Positions 42,571 through 54,344 of a stretch of DNA of 64,000 bases are shown here, piece by piece. The translations under genes and the position numbers were made by a program. The notes beneath the pieces were generated by a model. That model ran no database searches, had not been told where the DNA came from, and saw nothing but the letters and a program-made list of their open reading frames with translations. Positions within the stretch are counted from its first letter, which is position 1; each line of letters begins with the position of its first letter. This stretch comes from Cherax quadricarinatus (taxonomy: Eukaryota > Arthropoda > Malacostraca > Decapoda > Parastacidae), in assembly GCF_038502225.1 (NCBI RefSeq), contig NC_091382.1, positions 10,577,628 to 10,641,627 of the forward strand. The letters run 5' to 3'.

Positions 42571-45500
42571 TTCTGGATACCTAACTATCAGCATCCAGGT
42601 ATAAGGTGACCGGACAGCTACTTCTGGATACCTAACTATCAGCATCCAGGTATAAGGTGACTGGACAGCTACTTCTGGATACCTAACTATCAGCATCCAG
42701 GTATAAGGTGACCGGACAACTACTTATGGATACCTAACTATCAGCATCCAGGTATAAGGTGACCGGACAACTACTTCTGGATACCTAACTATCAGCATCC
42801 AGGTATAAGGTGACCGGACAACTACTTCTGGATACCTAACTATCAGCATCCAGGTATAAGGTGACCGGACAACTACTTCTGGATACCTAACTATCAGCAT
42901 CCAGGTATAAGGTGACCGGACAACTACTTCTGGATACCTATCAGCATCCAGGTATAAGGTGACCGGACAACTACTTCTGGATACCTAACTATCAGCATCC
43001 AGGTATAAGGTGACCGGACAACTACTTCTGGATACCTATCAGCATCCAGGTATAAGGTGACCGGACAACTACTTCTGGATACCTAACTATCAGCATCCAG
43101 GTATAAGGTGACCGGACAACTACTTCTGGATACCTATCAGCATCCAGGTATAAGGTGACCGGACAACTACTTCTGGATACCTATCAGCATCCAGGTATAA
43201 GGTGACCGGACAACTACTTCTGGATACCTAACTATCAGCATCCAGGTATAAGGTGACCGGACAGCTACTTCTGGATACCTATCAGCATCCAGGTATAAGG
43301 TGACCGAACAACTACTTCTGGATACCTATCAGCATCCAGGTATAAGGTGACCGGACAACTACTTCTGGATACCTATCAGCATCCAGGTATAAGGTGACTG
43401 GACAACTACTTCTGGATACCTAACTATCAGCATCCAGGTATAAGGTGACCGGACAACTTCTGGATACCTGTCAGCATCCAGGTATAAGGTGACCGGACAA
43501 CTACTTCTGGATACCTAACTATCAGCATCCAGGTATAAGGTGACCGGACAACTACTTATGGATACCTATCAGCATCCAGGTATAAGGTGACCGGACAACT
43601 ACTTCTGGATACCTATCAGCATCCAGGTATAAGGTGACCGGACAACTACTTCTGGATACCTAACTATCAGCATCCAGTTATAAGCTGACCGGAGAACTAC
43701 TTCTGGATACCTATCAGCATCCAGGTATAAGGTGACCTGACAACTTCTGGATACCTAACTATCAGCATCCAGGTATAAGTTGACCGGCAACAACTTCTGG
43801 ATACCTAACTATCAGCATCCAGGTATAAGGTGAACGGACAACTACTTCTGGATACCTATCAGCATCCAGGTATAAGGTGACCGGACAACACCTTCTGGAT
43901 ACCTATCAGCATCCAGGTATAAGGTGACCGGACAACTACTTCTGGATACCTAACTATCAGCATCCAGGTATAAGGTGACCGGACAACTACTTCTGGATAC
44001 CTATCAGCATCCAGGTATAAGGTGACCGGACAACACCTTCTGGATACCTAACTATCAGCATCCAGGTATAAGGTAGCCGGACAACTACTGAATACCTATC
44101 AGCATCCAGGTATAAGGTGACCGGACAACAACTTCTGGATGCCTATCAGCATCCAGGTATAAGGTGACCGGACAACTACTTCTGGATACCTATCAGCTTC
44201 CAGGTATAAGGTGACCGGACAACTACTGGATACCTATCAGCATCCAGGTATAAGGTGACCTGACAACTTCTGGATACCTATCAGCATCCAGGTATAAGGT
44301 GACCGGACAACAACTACTCGATACCTAACTATCAGCATCCAGGTATAAGGTGACCGGACAACTACTTCTGGTTACCTAATTACCAGAATCCAGGTATAAG
44401 GTGACCGGACAACTACTTCTGGATACCTAACTATCAGCATCCAGGTATAAGGTGACCGGACAACTACTTCTGGATACCTAACTATCAGCATCCAGGTGTA
44501 AGGTGACCGGACAACTACTTCTCGATACCTAACTATCAGCATCCAGGTATAAGGTGACCGGACAACTTCTGGATACCTATCAGCATCCAGGTATAAGGTG
44601 ACCTGACAACTTCTGGATACCTATCAGCATCTAGGTATAAGGTGATCTGACAACTTCTGGATACCTATCAGCATCCAGGTATAAGGTGACCGGACAACTA
44701 CTTCTCGATACCTAACTATCAGCATCCAGGTATAAGGTGACCCGACAACAACTTCTGGATACCTAACTATCAGCATCCAGGTTTAAGGTGACCTGACAAC
44801 TTCTGGATACCTATCAGCATCCAGGTATAAGGTGACCGGACAACTACTGGATACCTAACTATCAGCATCCAGGTATAAGGTGACCGGACAACTTCTGGAT
44901 ACCTATCAGCATCCAGGTATAAGGTGACCGGACAACTACTTCTGGATACCTATCAGCATCCAGGTATAAGGTGACCGGACAACTTCTGGATACCTATCAG
45001 CATCCAGGTATAAGGCGACCGGACATCTACTTCTGGATACCTGACTATCAGCATCCAGGTATAAGGTGACCGGACAACTACTTCTGGTTACCTAATTACC
45101 AGCAGCCAGGTATAAGGTGACCGGACAACTTCTGGATACCTATCAGCATCCAGGTATAAGGTGACCGGACAACTACTTCTCGATACCTATCAGCATCCAG
45201 GTATAAGGTGACCGGACAACTACTTCTGGTTACCTAATTACCAGCATCCAGGTATAAGGTGACCGGACAACTACTTCTGGATACCTATCAGCATCCAGGT
45301 ATAAGGTGACCGGACAACAACTTCTGGATACCTAACTATCAGCATCCAGGTATAAGGTGACCTGACAACTTCTGGATACCTATCAGCATCCAGGTATAAG
45401 GTGACCGGACAACTACTTCTCGATACCTATCAGCATCCAGGTATAAGGTGACCGGACAACTTCTGGATACCTATCAGCATCCAGGTATAAGGTGACCTGA

Positions 45501-46815
45501 CAACTTCTGGATACCTATCAGCATCCAGGTATAAGGTGACCTGACAACTTCTGGATACCTAACTATCAGCATCCAGGTATAAGGTGACCTGACAACTTCT
45601 GGATACCTATCAGCATCTAGGTATAAGGTGATCTGACAACTTCTGGATACCTATCAGCATCCAGGTATAAGGTGACCGGACAACAACTTCTGGATATCTA
45701 ACTATCAGTATCCAGGTATAAGGTGACCCGACAACTTCTGGATACCTAACTATCAGCATCCAGGTATAAGGTGACCTGACAACTTCTGGATACCTAACTT
45801 CTCAGCATCCAGGTATAAGGTGACCTGACAACTTCTGGATACCTATCAGCATCCAGGTATAAGGTGACCGGACAACAACTTCTGGATATCTATCAGCATC
45901 CAGGTATAAGGTGACCTGACAACTTCTGGATACCTAACTTCTCAGCATCCAGGTATAAGGTGACCTGACAACTTCTGGATACCTATCAGCATCCAGATAT
46001 AAGGTGACAGGACAACAACTTCTGGATACCTAACTATCAGCATCCAGGTATAAGGTGACTGGACAACTTCTGGATATCTAACTATCAGCATCCAGGTATA
46101 AGGTGACCCGACAACAACTTCTGGATACCTAACTATCAGCATCCAGGTTTAAGGTGACCTGACAACTTCTGGATACCTATCAGCATCCAGGTATAAGGTG
46201 ACCGGACAACTACTACTGGATACCTAACTATCAGCATCCAGGTATAAGGTGACCGGACAACTTCTGGATACCTAACTATCAGCATCCAGGTATAAGGTGA
46301 CCCGACAACTTCTGGATACCTAACTATCAGCATCCAGGTATAAGGTGACCGGACAACTACTTCTGGATACCTAACTATCAGCATCCAGGTATAAGGTGAC
46401 CGGACAACTACTTCTGGATACCTAACTATCAGCATCCAGGTATAAGGTGACCGAACAACTACTTCTGGATACCTAACTATCAGCATCCAGGTATAAGGTG
46501 ACCCAACAACTTCTGGTTACCTAACTATCAGCATCCAGGTATAAGGTGACCGGACAACTACTTCTGGATACCTAACTATCAGCATCCAGGTATAAGGTGA
46601 CCCGACAACTTCTGGTTACCTAACTATCAGCATCCAGGTATAAGGTGACCAGACAACTACTTCTGGATACCTATCAGCATCCAGGTATAAGGTGACCCGA
46701 CAACTTCTGGTTACCTAACTATCAGCATCCAGGTATAAGGTGACCGAACAACTACTTCTGGATACCTAACTATCAGCATCCAGGTATAAGGTGACCGGAC
46801 AACTACTTCTGGATT
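42571..46815. repeat. 51-bp satellite (44-51 bp units), ~88 copies
   Basis: The full unit (51 bp) is TTCTGGATACCTAACTATCA, GCATCCAGGTATAAGGTGAC, CGGACAACTAC. Two frequent deletions, AACT within the first part and TAC/ACT at the end, give 47-, 48- and 44-bp units. Each unit carries an ATACCT...AGGTAT inverted pair. The first ~900 bp are mostly 51/47-bp forms; short forms dominate from 44.5 to 46 kb. Confidence 0.95.
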
Positions 46816-47230
46816 ACATGTTCGGAATATTTAGATATATAAATAATTAAGAAAACGGCTTATTTTCATTAATACATAAAAATTTATAATGGTCATGGCC
46901 TACTAAAGATTATTTGTATATATTTTTTTTTTATACTACATGACGAAATATTATTTTTTTGAGAAGTGTTAAACCCGTGTGGGTCATTCAGTGCGATAGA
47001 TGTTGTGGGCTTCATCCTTGACCCTCTAATTAGTCAGCCAAGCTAAGAGGATAATCATTTAATGGGATCAGGTATCTTCGTTTGTAGAGGATCCGGCGGT
47101 GTCCGCATGATCATAACATTCTCTCTTTGTGCGATGTTGTTTTAACATTAAATGGTTGGGTTTGCAGAGATCATTGTATGAGAGATGTATTTTATTTTTC
47201 ATGATAACGATGAGAGAAATTATAGTTGCA
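46816..47230. other. Spacer; possible SINE fragment
   Basis: 46955-47010 (GAAGTGTTAAACCCGTGTGG, then CAGTGCGAT) resembles the AGCGCTAAACCC end of SINE family 3. No gene. Confidence 0.5.
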
Positions 47231-47746
47231 GAGATCAGTATTGTATGAGGCAGTGCTTCCAGGTATACCTCAAGAGATCAGTATTGTATGAGGCAGTGCT
47301 TCCAGGTATACCTCAAGAGATCAGTATTGTATGAGGCAGTGCTTCCAGGTATACCTCAAGAGATCAGTATTGTATGAGGCAGTGCTTCCAGGTATACCTC
47401 AAGAGATCAGTATTGTATGAGGCAGTGCTTCCAGGTATACCTCAAGAGATCAGTATTGTATGAGGCAGTGCTTCCAGGTATACCTCAAGAGATCAGTATT
47501 GTATGAGGCAGTGCTTCCAGGTATACCTCAAGAGATCAGTATTGTATGAGGCAGTGCTTCCAGGTATACCTCAAGAGATCAGTATTGTATGAGGCAGTGC
47601 TTCCAGGTATACCTCAAGAGATCAGTATTGTATGAGGCAGTGCTTCCAGGTATACCTCAAGAGATCAGTATTGTATGAGGCAGTGCTTCCAGGTATACCT
47701 CAAGAGACCAGTATTGTATAAAGCAACGCTTCCAGGTGTACCTCAA
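47231..47746. repeat. 43-bp satellite, 12 copies, eleven near-identical
   Basis: The unit starts GAGATCAGTATTGTATGAGG and ends CAGGTATACCTCAA. Starts at 47231 and 47274 fix the 43-bp period. Only the last copy (about 47704-47746) has diverged, which points to very recent expansion or homogenisation. Confidence 0.95.
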
Positions 47747-49246
47747 AGTATTCGACTCTTAATTCCAGAGCGAGAATCCTTTCTCAGCGGTGCTTTAATT
47801 TTTTTCTGAGACTTCTTCAGTTTTTAGAGTAATAACACGCTGGCTGCAACTCCTCTGCAGATTTCTGAAGACACGCATCACTTATACCAAAGGTATATCA
47901 AAGGAAACCTCACAGAAAGTTACCTGTAAAATAAAGGATGCCATTGAAATCTGGCCTCCTGGTACTGAAGTGTTTACAAACACATAACTTGCACAGTTAC
48001 CTCCGAAATCCAAAGATTTAATCAGTCACCAGACTGTGGCAGTCGACACGTACCTGAGCGAGGGCATGTGTAAATGATAGCTTCTGCACATTAATTAATT
48101 CACTTTTTAGTACAATCTGTTACTAGTGTCCTTCCAGAACTCTAGCCTATTTACTGTGTCGCGTATTTCAAAGGATTTAAAATATTTATCTTACGCTTCA
48201 TTCGAAGCTGAATGATGTGCTGTTGATATCTGATGTGGTATTGATGTCTGATGACGTGCTCTTGATATCTGTGGGTAAACTCCTACGACCTCCTGTCCTG
48301 ATTTTTCAGTGACCTGATAAGATCTCTCCACCTTAGGATACACGAGGAGATGGCCCCATTTGCCAGGTAAGTAGGTATCAGGTTTGGTTTAATGAGAAGG
48401 AATTTATATCTCGCCATTCCATGTTTGCTTGTTATCACCTGTCAACCGCTCTCTCGACTCCTTCCCTCTCAAGACACGTCCTAAAAGGATTCTCAGGAAG
48501 GCAGAGGACTCGTCAACTGCACAACGAAGGACATCAAAGAAGCCAGAAACATCCAATGACCACGACTAAGGCTTCAGGTCCCAGAGAACGCCGAAGGATA
48601 TAACAGGACGAATGGATAGGAGATGAACACGTACACACCCGGTCGAGGCTGTGGGAAAATAAGTACCTCCTTCGCCAGGTACTTTCTCGCACTTAAGCGT
48701 GAGTATCAGTCAAAACTCTTGAGTGAACAATGAGCGAATCAACTGAAATCAATTGAGTTTACAAACCGAATGTAAATTTACTGTGTCAATAAATCCCGAA
48801 AATAAGTCTGGCCGTTTAGTTCATCAATGGTGTATTTAATTTTTTTTACAAGTAAGTCAAGGCTGACCTATGACACATTGGAAGGAAGTGGGTTTAGTTA
48901 TATTACGTTAAGTATAGGAAAATTAGGTTTGGTTGTTAAGCTATTTTTGGTGTAATTTAAAGAAAAATGTATACCATGTCTGTTAAATAATTCTATACAT
49001 ATTAATACATAAGAATTTTGGGAGGAAATTCTGAGAATTCAGCAAGTCTGACCAATCTGTCTAAAATACATGAATTCCATCAAGGAAGATGTGAGTGTAT
49101 GTACCCGGCTGTGGTTCCGGGTCCTGTCTGAATTGGAGAGTACACTTTTAGCGTGGAGGGCCCTGGGCAGGCTTAACAAACACACAGATGAATCTCCCTG
49201 TCCTGTCTCCCAGTCTGTGCGCCAAGGAATGTGTTTGTCTCCAAGA

Positions 49247-49249
<3 letters not shown>
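47747..49249. other. 1.5 kb without a recognised gene
   Basis: The largest non-repetitive stretch in the window. Short frames have no motif. A small local repeat (GATATCTGATG words) lies at 48205-48272. Confidence 0.55.
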
Positions 49250-49284
<35 letters not shown>

Positions 49285-52227
49285 GGTTTGACAAGGTTAA
49301 GGATCCCTAGGTTTATTGACAAGCTATTTACAGGTTAAGGATTCCTAACTTTATTGACAAGCTAAGAGCTGTTACCTACATCAGCTCATTTGAAAGCATT
49401 TTTATTGTTATGAGACATACAAGTAGGGAACAGGATGAAGTTGGAGCCATCTGTGGGCCAGCATTTTCATTTGTTCAACTGACGTTATCTCGTTGACATC
49501 ATTATGCTGTACGAATGTGTTCCATACTCGAGTCATCCTGGGTATGTATGATCTCAGATGGAGTGATGTTCTGGAGAAGGGTACAGCCAGAGTGAAGTTG
49601 CTGCTTTCTGCCCGTCTTGTGGCATAAAAGCTTGTTTCGCCCTGTCCTCGAAGTGGATCCAAGTGTGGTATTTTGACAATATTGGCCTTGTACATAACAG
49701 TAAGGCCACCCACATCCCTCCTATGTTGAAGGCTCTGCTGAAATGACAGATCCATCCAGGATGGGTCCAGGCGAGAGATGAGACGTCTTGCTCTGTTCTC
49801 TACTCTGTCAAGCAGTCGCAGATGAGAGGGGGGACAGGCAAGCCAAGAAAGTGGAGCATACTCAAGGTGTGAGCGTACTTGTGCCTCGTACAGGATCTTG
49901 CAACCCCTACTGTCAAGCAGATGTGAGATACGGCGAAGTGCTGTAAGCTTCCTGGCTGCCTTGTTTGCAAGATTTACAACATGGTTCTTCATGGTTAGTT
50001 TGGAGTCAAATTTCACCCCAAGGATATCAACTTCTTCTCCAGGTGCCAACATCGTCCCATTCATCCTTACTACTGCACCAGCATTACCATCATGGTGCCT
50101 AGAGACGATCATCATTTGCGTTTTCTCAGGTGCAAATGTTACTTGCCATCTATTTCCCCAAGCTGATATAGCTCTCAGCTGGTAATTGATGTAGCTTAGA
50201 GCAGCTGGCATTTCTTCTCTTGGATAAGTGAATGTTAGTGTACAGTCGTCTGCATATGCATGTGATTCTGGGATGAGATGAAGAAGGTCGTTGAAGTAGA
50301 CATTCCATAACAGTGGACCCAGCACACTTCCTTGTGGAACGCTTGCCCCAATAGGATGTCTTGCTGATTCCGTTCCATTGAGAACTACACTTAGAGATCT
50401 ACCATGAAGGTAATCACTGAGGAGACATAGCGTAGAGCCTGCAATTCCCAGTGCTTGAAGTTTTGCTAAGAGGCCCTGGTGCCACACCCGGTCGAAAGCG
50501 CCAGCAATGTCCAGTGCTACCACACAGCTGACTTTGGATTCATCCAGTGACTGGTGCCACTTAGTGGAGAGGTTTAACAACAGATCAGCAGCAGAGTAAC
50601 CTTTCCTGAAGCCATATTGACGATCACAAAGTAGTGAGTGGTAGTCAAAGAAATCTGTCATTTGTCTTGAGATTATTGTCTCAAGGATCTTACCAGTGAT
50701 TGACAGGAGTGACACTGGTCTGTAGTTGCTGATTTCTGCTCTGCTCTTCTTTTTGTGAACAGGGACTACATTTGCCTCTTTCCATGGAGAGGGCCATTTG
50801 CACTGTACTAGGCAGTGCTGAAAGATGCGAGTTAGAGGTGCTGCTAGCTGGTCTGCACATCTTCTCAACAATCTTGGGCTCAACTTGTCTGGGCCCACAG
50901 CCTTTTCTTGGTCAAGTGATTTAAGAAGGGAATGCACCTCCTCCTGCCTTATTGTCACCCCTGACAGTTTTGACACAGTTCTTGCAGCTAGCCAAGGAGG
51001 GTCCCTTGCTGGATCAGGAACTTGCATTTTGGTAGCAAAGTGTTCAGCAAAGAGGTCCGCTTTCTCTTGACTACTAGTAGAGGTGGTCCCATCCTGTCGA
51101 TTTAGAGGTGGAATAAGTTCATCAGGCAGATAACCTTGTCTGTCCTTGACCAGGGACCACCAGGTTTTGGAGCCTACCCTACCTGATGCTAACTTTCTTT
51201 TAGTGTCCAACTCCCATTTAGCAATGGCCCACTTTTGAACATCACCCATATGCCTACAGGCTTGCATGTGCAAGTTCCTGTTATAGGTGGTAGGATGTCT
51301 CTTATACCTTCGCCATGCTTTGTACTTAGCAGTAGCAGCCTCTCTACAACGAAAGCCAAACCAAGGCTGATCTGTAGGCTTTGTCACATATTGCCGGTGA
51401 GGAATGTGTTCTTGTTGCAGATTAAGGATGTGTCCAGTGAAGGCTTTCACTTGGTTGTCAACATCCCCCTGGAGAAGAGCATTCCAGTCGGTGGTGGCGA
51501 GCTCAGAGCAAAGGGCTGGCCAATTACCTCTTTCCCATAGCCAGGTTGTGCGTGTGGACTCCTCACCTCGTTCTGTTGGGATCTTAAGTGTGGTAAACAC
51601 AGCCTTGTGGTCAGACGATCCAACGTAGCCGAGGGGTTGACAAGTGACTATGCCTTCTGCCAGATCACTCACTACTGGGTCAAGGGAGGAGCCAGAGATA
51701 TGAGTAGGGAAATCAACAAAGTTTCTCATGTCAAACACTGCAAGAAGGTCATCAAAGTCCCTCTGTATAAGGTGCTGGTTGAGGTCACCAACAATTATAA
51801 TATGTTGACAGTTGTGTTGTAGCAGAAGGGAGTCAATATTTTCCATTAGGAAGTTGATAGGGTCTGCATGTTGCCACTGAGGTCTGTACATTGCACATGC
51901 TAGTACAGAGGTACTAGTGTTTATACAGAGCTTGAAGAACATCATTTCAAGATGTGTAGGGGTGGCAACATCTATGTGCTGGGCATGAACACTTTTAGAG
52001 AAGCACACAGCAACACCACCTCCTTGCCCTTGCCTGTCTCTTCTCATCCATGAGGTGTAGCCAGCAATTCTTGCAAAATTTTCTGGAGTCCTGTCATCCA
52101 AAAATGTTTCAACAACAGCTATCATGTCGGGACGTCGAGTGTTCACAAAGCTATGTGTGAGCTCTCCAACATTAGTAATGAAACCTCTAATGTTGGCCGA
52201 CAGGATGCTGATAGACTGGCTCCTCAT
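49250..52227 (-). mobile_element. Jockey/CR1-like LINE with intact ORF2
   Basis: On the minus strand: complete ORF2, ~130-bp 3'UTR with two AATAAA-type signals (GTCAATAAAGTTAG and GTCAATAAACCTAG, ~40 bp apart), then A29 (49250-49278). No ORF1 is present: upstream is a (GA)n tract. No target-site duplication was seen. Confidence 0.85.
49408..52227 (-). CDS. LINE endonuclease/reverse transcriptase, 939 aa, intact
   Basis: The start is set at ATG 52227 (MRSQSISILSANIRGF): the 28 codons before it are a translated (GA)n microsatellite. An EEP endonuclease spans ~5-215, with N12, E40, D148/N150 (VGDLNQH) and SDH 205-207. The reverse transcriptase spans ~470-740, with NYRPVSLLSITGK (501-513), ALDIAGAFDRV (571-581), PQGSVLGPLLWNVYFND (631-647) and catalytic YADD (658-661). 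The C-terminal block RMTRVWNTFV resembles Jockey/CR1-type proteins. All catalytic residues are present and no stop or shift occurs, so it could be functional. It nicks DNA and primes reverse transcription at the target. Confidence 0.9.
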   Translation of the reverse strand: MRSQSISILSANIRGFITNVGELTHSFVNTRRPDMIAVVETFLDDRTPENFARIAGYTSWMRRDRQGQGGGVAVCFSKSVHAQHIDVATPTHLEMMFFKLCINTSTSVLACAMYRPQWQHADPINFLMENIDSLLLQHNCQHIIIVGDLNQHLIQRDFDDLLAVFDMRNFVDFPTHISGSSLDPVVSDLAEGIVTCQPLGYVGSSDHKAVFTTLKIPTERGEESTRTTWLWERGNWPALCSELATTDWNALLQGDVDNQVKAFTGHILNLQQEHIPHRQYVTKPTDQPWFGFRCREAATAKYKAWRRYKRHPTTYNRNLHMQACRHMGDVQKWAIAKWELDTKRKLASGRVGSKTWWSLVKDRQGYLPDELIPPLNRQDGTTSTSSQEKADLFAEHFATKMQVPDPARDPPWLAARTVSKLSGVTIRQEEVHSLLKSLDQEKAVGPDKLSPRLLRRCADQLAAPLTRIFQHCLVQCKWPSPWKEANVVPVHKKKSRAEISNYRPVSLLSITGKILETIISRQMTDFFDYHSLLCDRQYGFRKGYSAADLLLNLSTKWHQSLDESKVSCVVALDIAGAFDRVWHQGLLAKLQALGIAGSTLCLLSDYLHGRSLSVVLNGTESARHPIGASVPQGSVLGPLLWNVYFNDLLHLIPESHAYADDCTLTFTYPREEMPAALSYINYQLRAISAWGNRWQVTFAPEKTQMMIVSRHHDGNAGAVVRMNGTMLAPGEEVDILGVKFDSKLTMKNHVVNLANKAARKLTALRRISHLLDSRGCKILYEAQVRSHLEYAPLSWLACPPSHLRLLDRVENRARRLISRLDPSWMDLSFQQSLQHRRDVGGLTVMYKANIVKIPHLDPLRGQGETSFYATRRAESSNFTLAVPFSRTSLHLRSYIPRMTRVWNTFVQHNDVNEITSVEQMKMLAHRWLQLHPVPYLYVS

Positions 52228-52235
52228 GATGAAGT

Positions 52236-52241
52236 GGTCAG

Positions 52242-52309
<68 letters not shown>

Positions 52310-52320
52310 ACTCTCTCTCT
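52236..52320. repeat. (CT)n microsatellite
   Basis: About 85 bp of CT with two interruptions, directly upstream of the LINE ORF2 start. Confidence 0.95.
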
Positions 52321-52339
52321 ACCCTTCCACTTTCTTGCT

Positions 52340-52450
52340 ACCCACTTTCTCTCATGCTACCCTCCTTCCCTTCTGCCACCCTCCTTCCCTCCTGCCACCC
52401 TCCTTCCCTCCTGCTACCCTCCTTCCTTCTACTTACCTTCCTTCATTCCA
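52340..52450. repeat. ~19-bp pyrimidine-rich tandem repeat
   Basis: CTGCYACCCTCCTTCCCTC units repeat about four times, followed by looser TTCC-rich sequence. Confidence 0.75.
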
Positions 52451-52642
52451 GTCTCCGTGACACAGGTGGTTCCAGCGTCGAGTCAGCTTGTCATCAAAAC
52501 ATTAATTCTTATTCACTGGTTCTTGTATCGTTAAATTATATTCGTATCAATGAATCATTGTGAGGTCTATATCTACGTTTGATTTTTTTTTCATACATGT
52601 TTTGAGATCTTGATATATCTTCATTAATTTATGAAGGCACTT

Positions 52643-52713
52643 GTATACCTGGAGTTTACCTGGAGAGAGTTCCGGGGGTCAACGCCCCCGCGGCCCGGTC
52701 TGTGACCAGGCAT
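52643..52713 (-). mobile_element. Partner-LINE/SINE 3' tail fragment
   Basis: TATACCTGGAGTTTACCTGG, then GGGGGTCAACGCCCCCGCGG is the reverse complement of the ~70-bp tail at 2974-3044 and 33173-33243. Only the tail is present, an extreme 5' truncation. Confidence 0.8.
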
Positions 52714-52924
52714 GTATTAATTCTTTCTCGGGAACTGAGACCAAGCACGAATAAACTGGATGTTAAAAATCACGTTCCACTGGACAGTTTAAACACGGTG
52801 AAGATTTTGCTTAATTCTCTTAAATTACAGTTTAAAAGGCAAGTATATAAAAAAATCGTTTATTTCCACACAATATAACATTATTATTGATCTTGGAATA
52901 TACATTTTTTCAACAGTGCATGAA

Positions 52925-53110
52925 ACAAGTCTACATGATAAATTAGACACATTTACAACATCTGGGTATCTTAAGTGTAGACGTTTCGCCATCCAGTGGC
53001 TTTATCAATACAATCTTAAGGACATAATTGGAAGACAGTAGAACTGTATACAAAAGATGAGGTAATCAGTCCCTCAGTCTTGGAGTTGGTGAAGAGTAGC
53101 GTAGCCTTGA
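52925..53110 (-). mobile_element. Dispersed hammerhead-bearing repeat
   Basis: TTAGACACATTTACAACATC, the hammerhead-like core, then GATGAGGTAATCAGTCCCTC match the copies at 15.72-15.85 and 61.1-61.25 kb. Confidence 0.6.
52970..53020 (-). ncRNA. Hammerhead-like ribozyme with two-part stem I
   Basis: On the minus strand: CTTAAG-AT-TGTA, core TTGATAA plus extra A, stem II GCCA-CTGGA-TGGC, GAAACGU, C17, TACA-CTTAAG. Stem I forms TGTA/TACA, a 2-nt bulge, then CTTAAG/CTTAAG. GUC precedes the predicted cleavage point. It is the best-paired stem I of the set. Confidence 0.65.
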
Positions 53111-53214
53111 ACAGGCTTATGTGAACATTGTCTTTTATATACCTACGTCAGGTGAGGGGCGACGAAGACGTTGCAGACGAAGACATTGTCACTGGTAGGC
53201 GGGATTACCCAGTA

Positions 53215-53405
53215 TACGGTCACAAACCATAACACGGACGGGGTTAGAACCCGCAATCAGTGTGTCTCAAAACTCCAGACCGTCGCATTAGCCACTGGGA
53301 CAGCTGGCCACAATAAGATGCATCCAACTAGGTATATTTCTACCTCGCGGGTTCTAACCCCGTCCGTGGTATGGTTTGTTTGCAATCGTGTCATTACGAT
53401 TTCGT
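53215..53405. mobile_element. Fold-back tRNA-SINE family 1
   Basis: CACGGACGGGGTTAGAACCC (about 53235) and GGGTTCTAACCCCGTCCGTG (53349) are inverted, ~33-bp arms around a tRNA-like head with CCACTGGGACAGCTGG (A-box side). It is the uninterrupted version of the 2014-2560 locus. Confidence 0.65.
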
Positions 53406-53499
53406 GAATTATAAAGTCATAGCCAAGGGACGGGCCAGTAATAGTTAAGATTGTGGAGTCGTCCTGTGAACCAAGATTCCAAGATGTTGCAGTGTCTGA

Positions 53500-53665
53500 C
53501 ACTGCTAAACCTGAACCACTGGTTCAGGTCTGACACTAATTGAACCTGAACCACTGGTTCAGGTCTGACACTAGTTGAACCTGAACCACTGGTTCAGGTC
53601 TGACACTAATTGAACCTGAACCACTGGTTCAGGTCTGACACTACTGAACCTGAACCACTGGTTGG
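53500..53665. repeat. 35-bp tandem repeat with palindrome, ~5 copies
   Basis: The unit TGACACTAATTGAACCTGAA-CCACTGGTTCAGGTC contains ACCTGAACC-ACT-GGTTCAGGT, a 21-bp hairpin. Copies differ by only one or two bases. Confidence 0.9.
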
Positions 53666-53695
53666 TATCGAATACCACTGATATACAAACACGTA

Positions 53696-53705
<10 letters not shown>

Positions 53706-53772
<67 letters not shown>
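53706..53772. repeat. (AT)n microsatellite
   Basis: About 65 bp of AT repeat. Confidence 0.95.
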
Positions 53773-53774
<2 letters not shown>

Positions 53775-53809
53775 TTAAGGTGAAAGTAACACATGACTTA
53801 TATCATAAA

Positions 53810-53985
53810 AAATGTTAGAGAAACATATATACTCCCTCCAGGCCGAGGGACTGATTACCTAAAATTCCTCCTCAGGTTCCACCGTTCTTCTCTGTATTGG
53901 ACTGAAGAAGCCACTAGCTTGCGACATGTATCCACAATAAAGATACCCAAACGTTGCACAAGAGTCTCGTTTATCAACTCTTCTA
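53810..53985 (+). mobile_element. Diverged hammerhead-bearing dispersed repeat
   Basis: GAGGGACTGATTACCT, GACTGAAGAAGCCACTAGC and ATAAAGATACCCAAACGTTG match the family in order. The GAAACG core has decayed to GCGACATG (core region 53898-53942), so no functional ribozyme is called here. Confidence 0.55.
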
Positions 53986-54344
53986 AAACCATTTATACAA
54001 AACAAGGATTAGATACCTGGTAACACACTGGTCCTCGGGAGCAGTGTGACACCTGTCTTAGGAAGACAGGACCAAATGCAGAGTCCTGGAGGCCGCAAAT
54101 ATTCATTTTCCTGAGACCATAGAGCAGAACCATGAAATGTATAAGCTAGGTGGACCCATCGTTCACACGAGTGTAGTTAATTACATAAATACTATCTAAT
54201 AGTCTGTCTAAATCTTAAGTAACATTTAATTAATAATATAAGATTCAGTTTGCCAGGAATGTACTACGTAATACTGGCTTCTGGTTGTTCTTGTTGTTTC
54301 TTATTGATCTAAGATACTTTATTTACACTGTATAAAAATATATT
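53986..54344. other. No gene recognised
   Basis: AT-rich; a small GTCTTAGGAAGAC hairpin lies near 54056. Confidence 0.55.

Noticed and set aside
45942..46486. Frames of 66 and 116 codons with 17-residue repeats
   Set aside because: Translated 51-bp satellite.
52228..52311. N-terminal extension of the LINE ORF rich in Arg-Glu
   Set aside because: Translation of a (GA)n microsatellite; the conserved domain starts at ATG 52227.
53898..53942. Hammerhead-like ribozyme
   Set aside because: Core CTGAAGAA is there but GAAACG has become GCGACATG and stem II no longer pairs.
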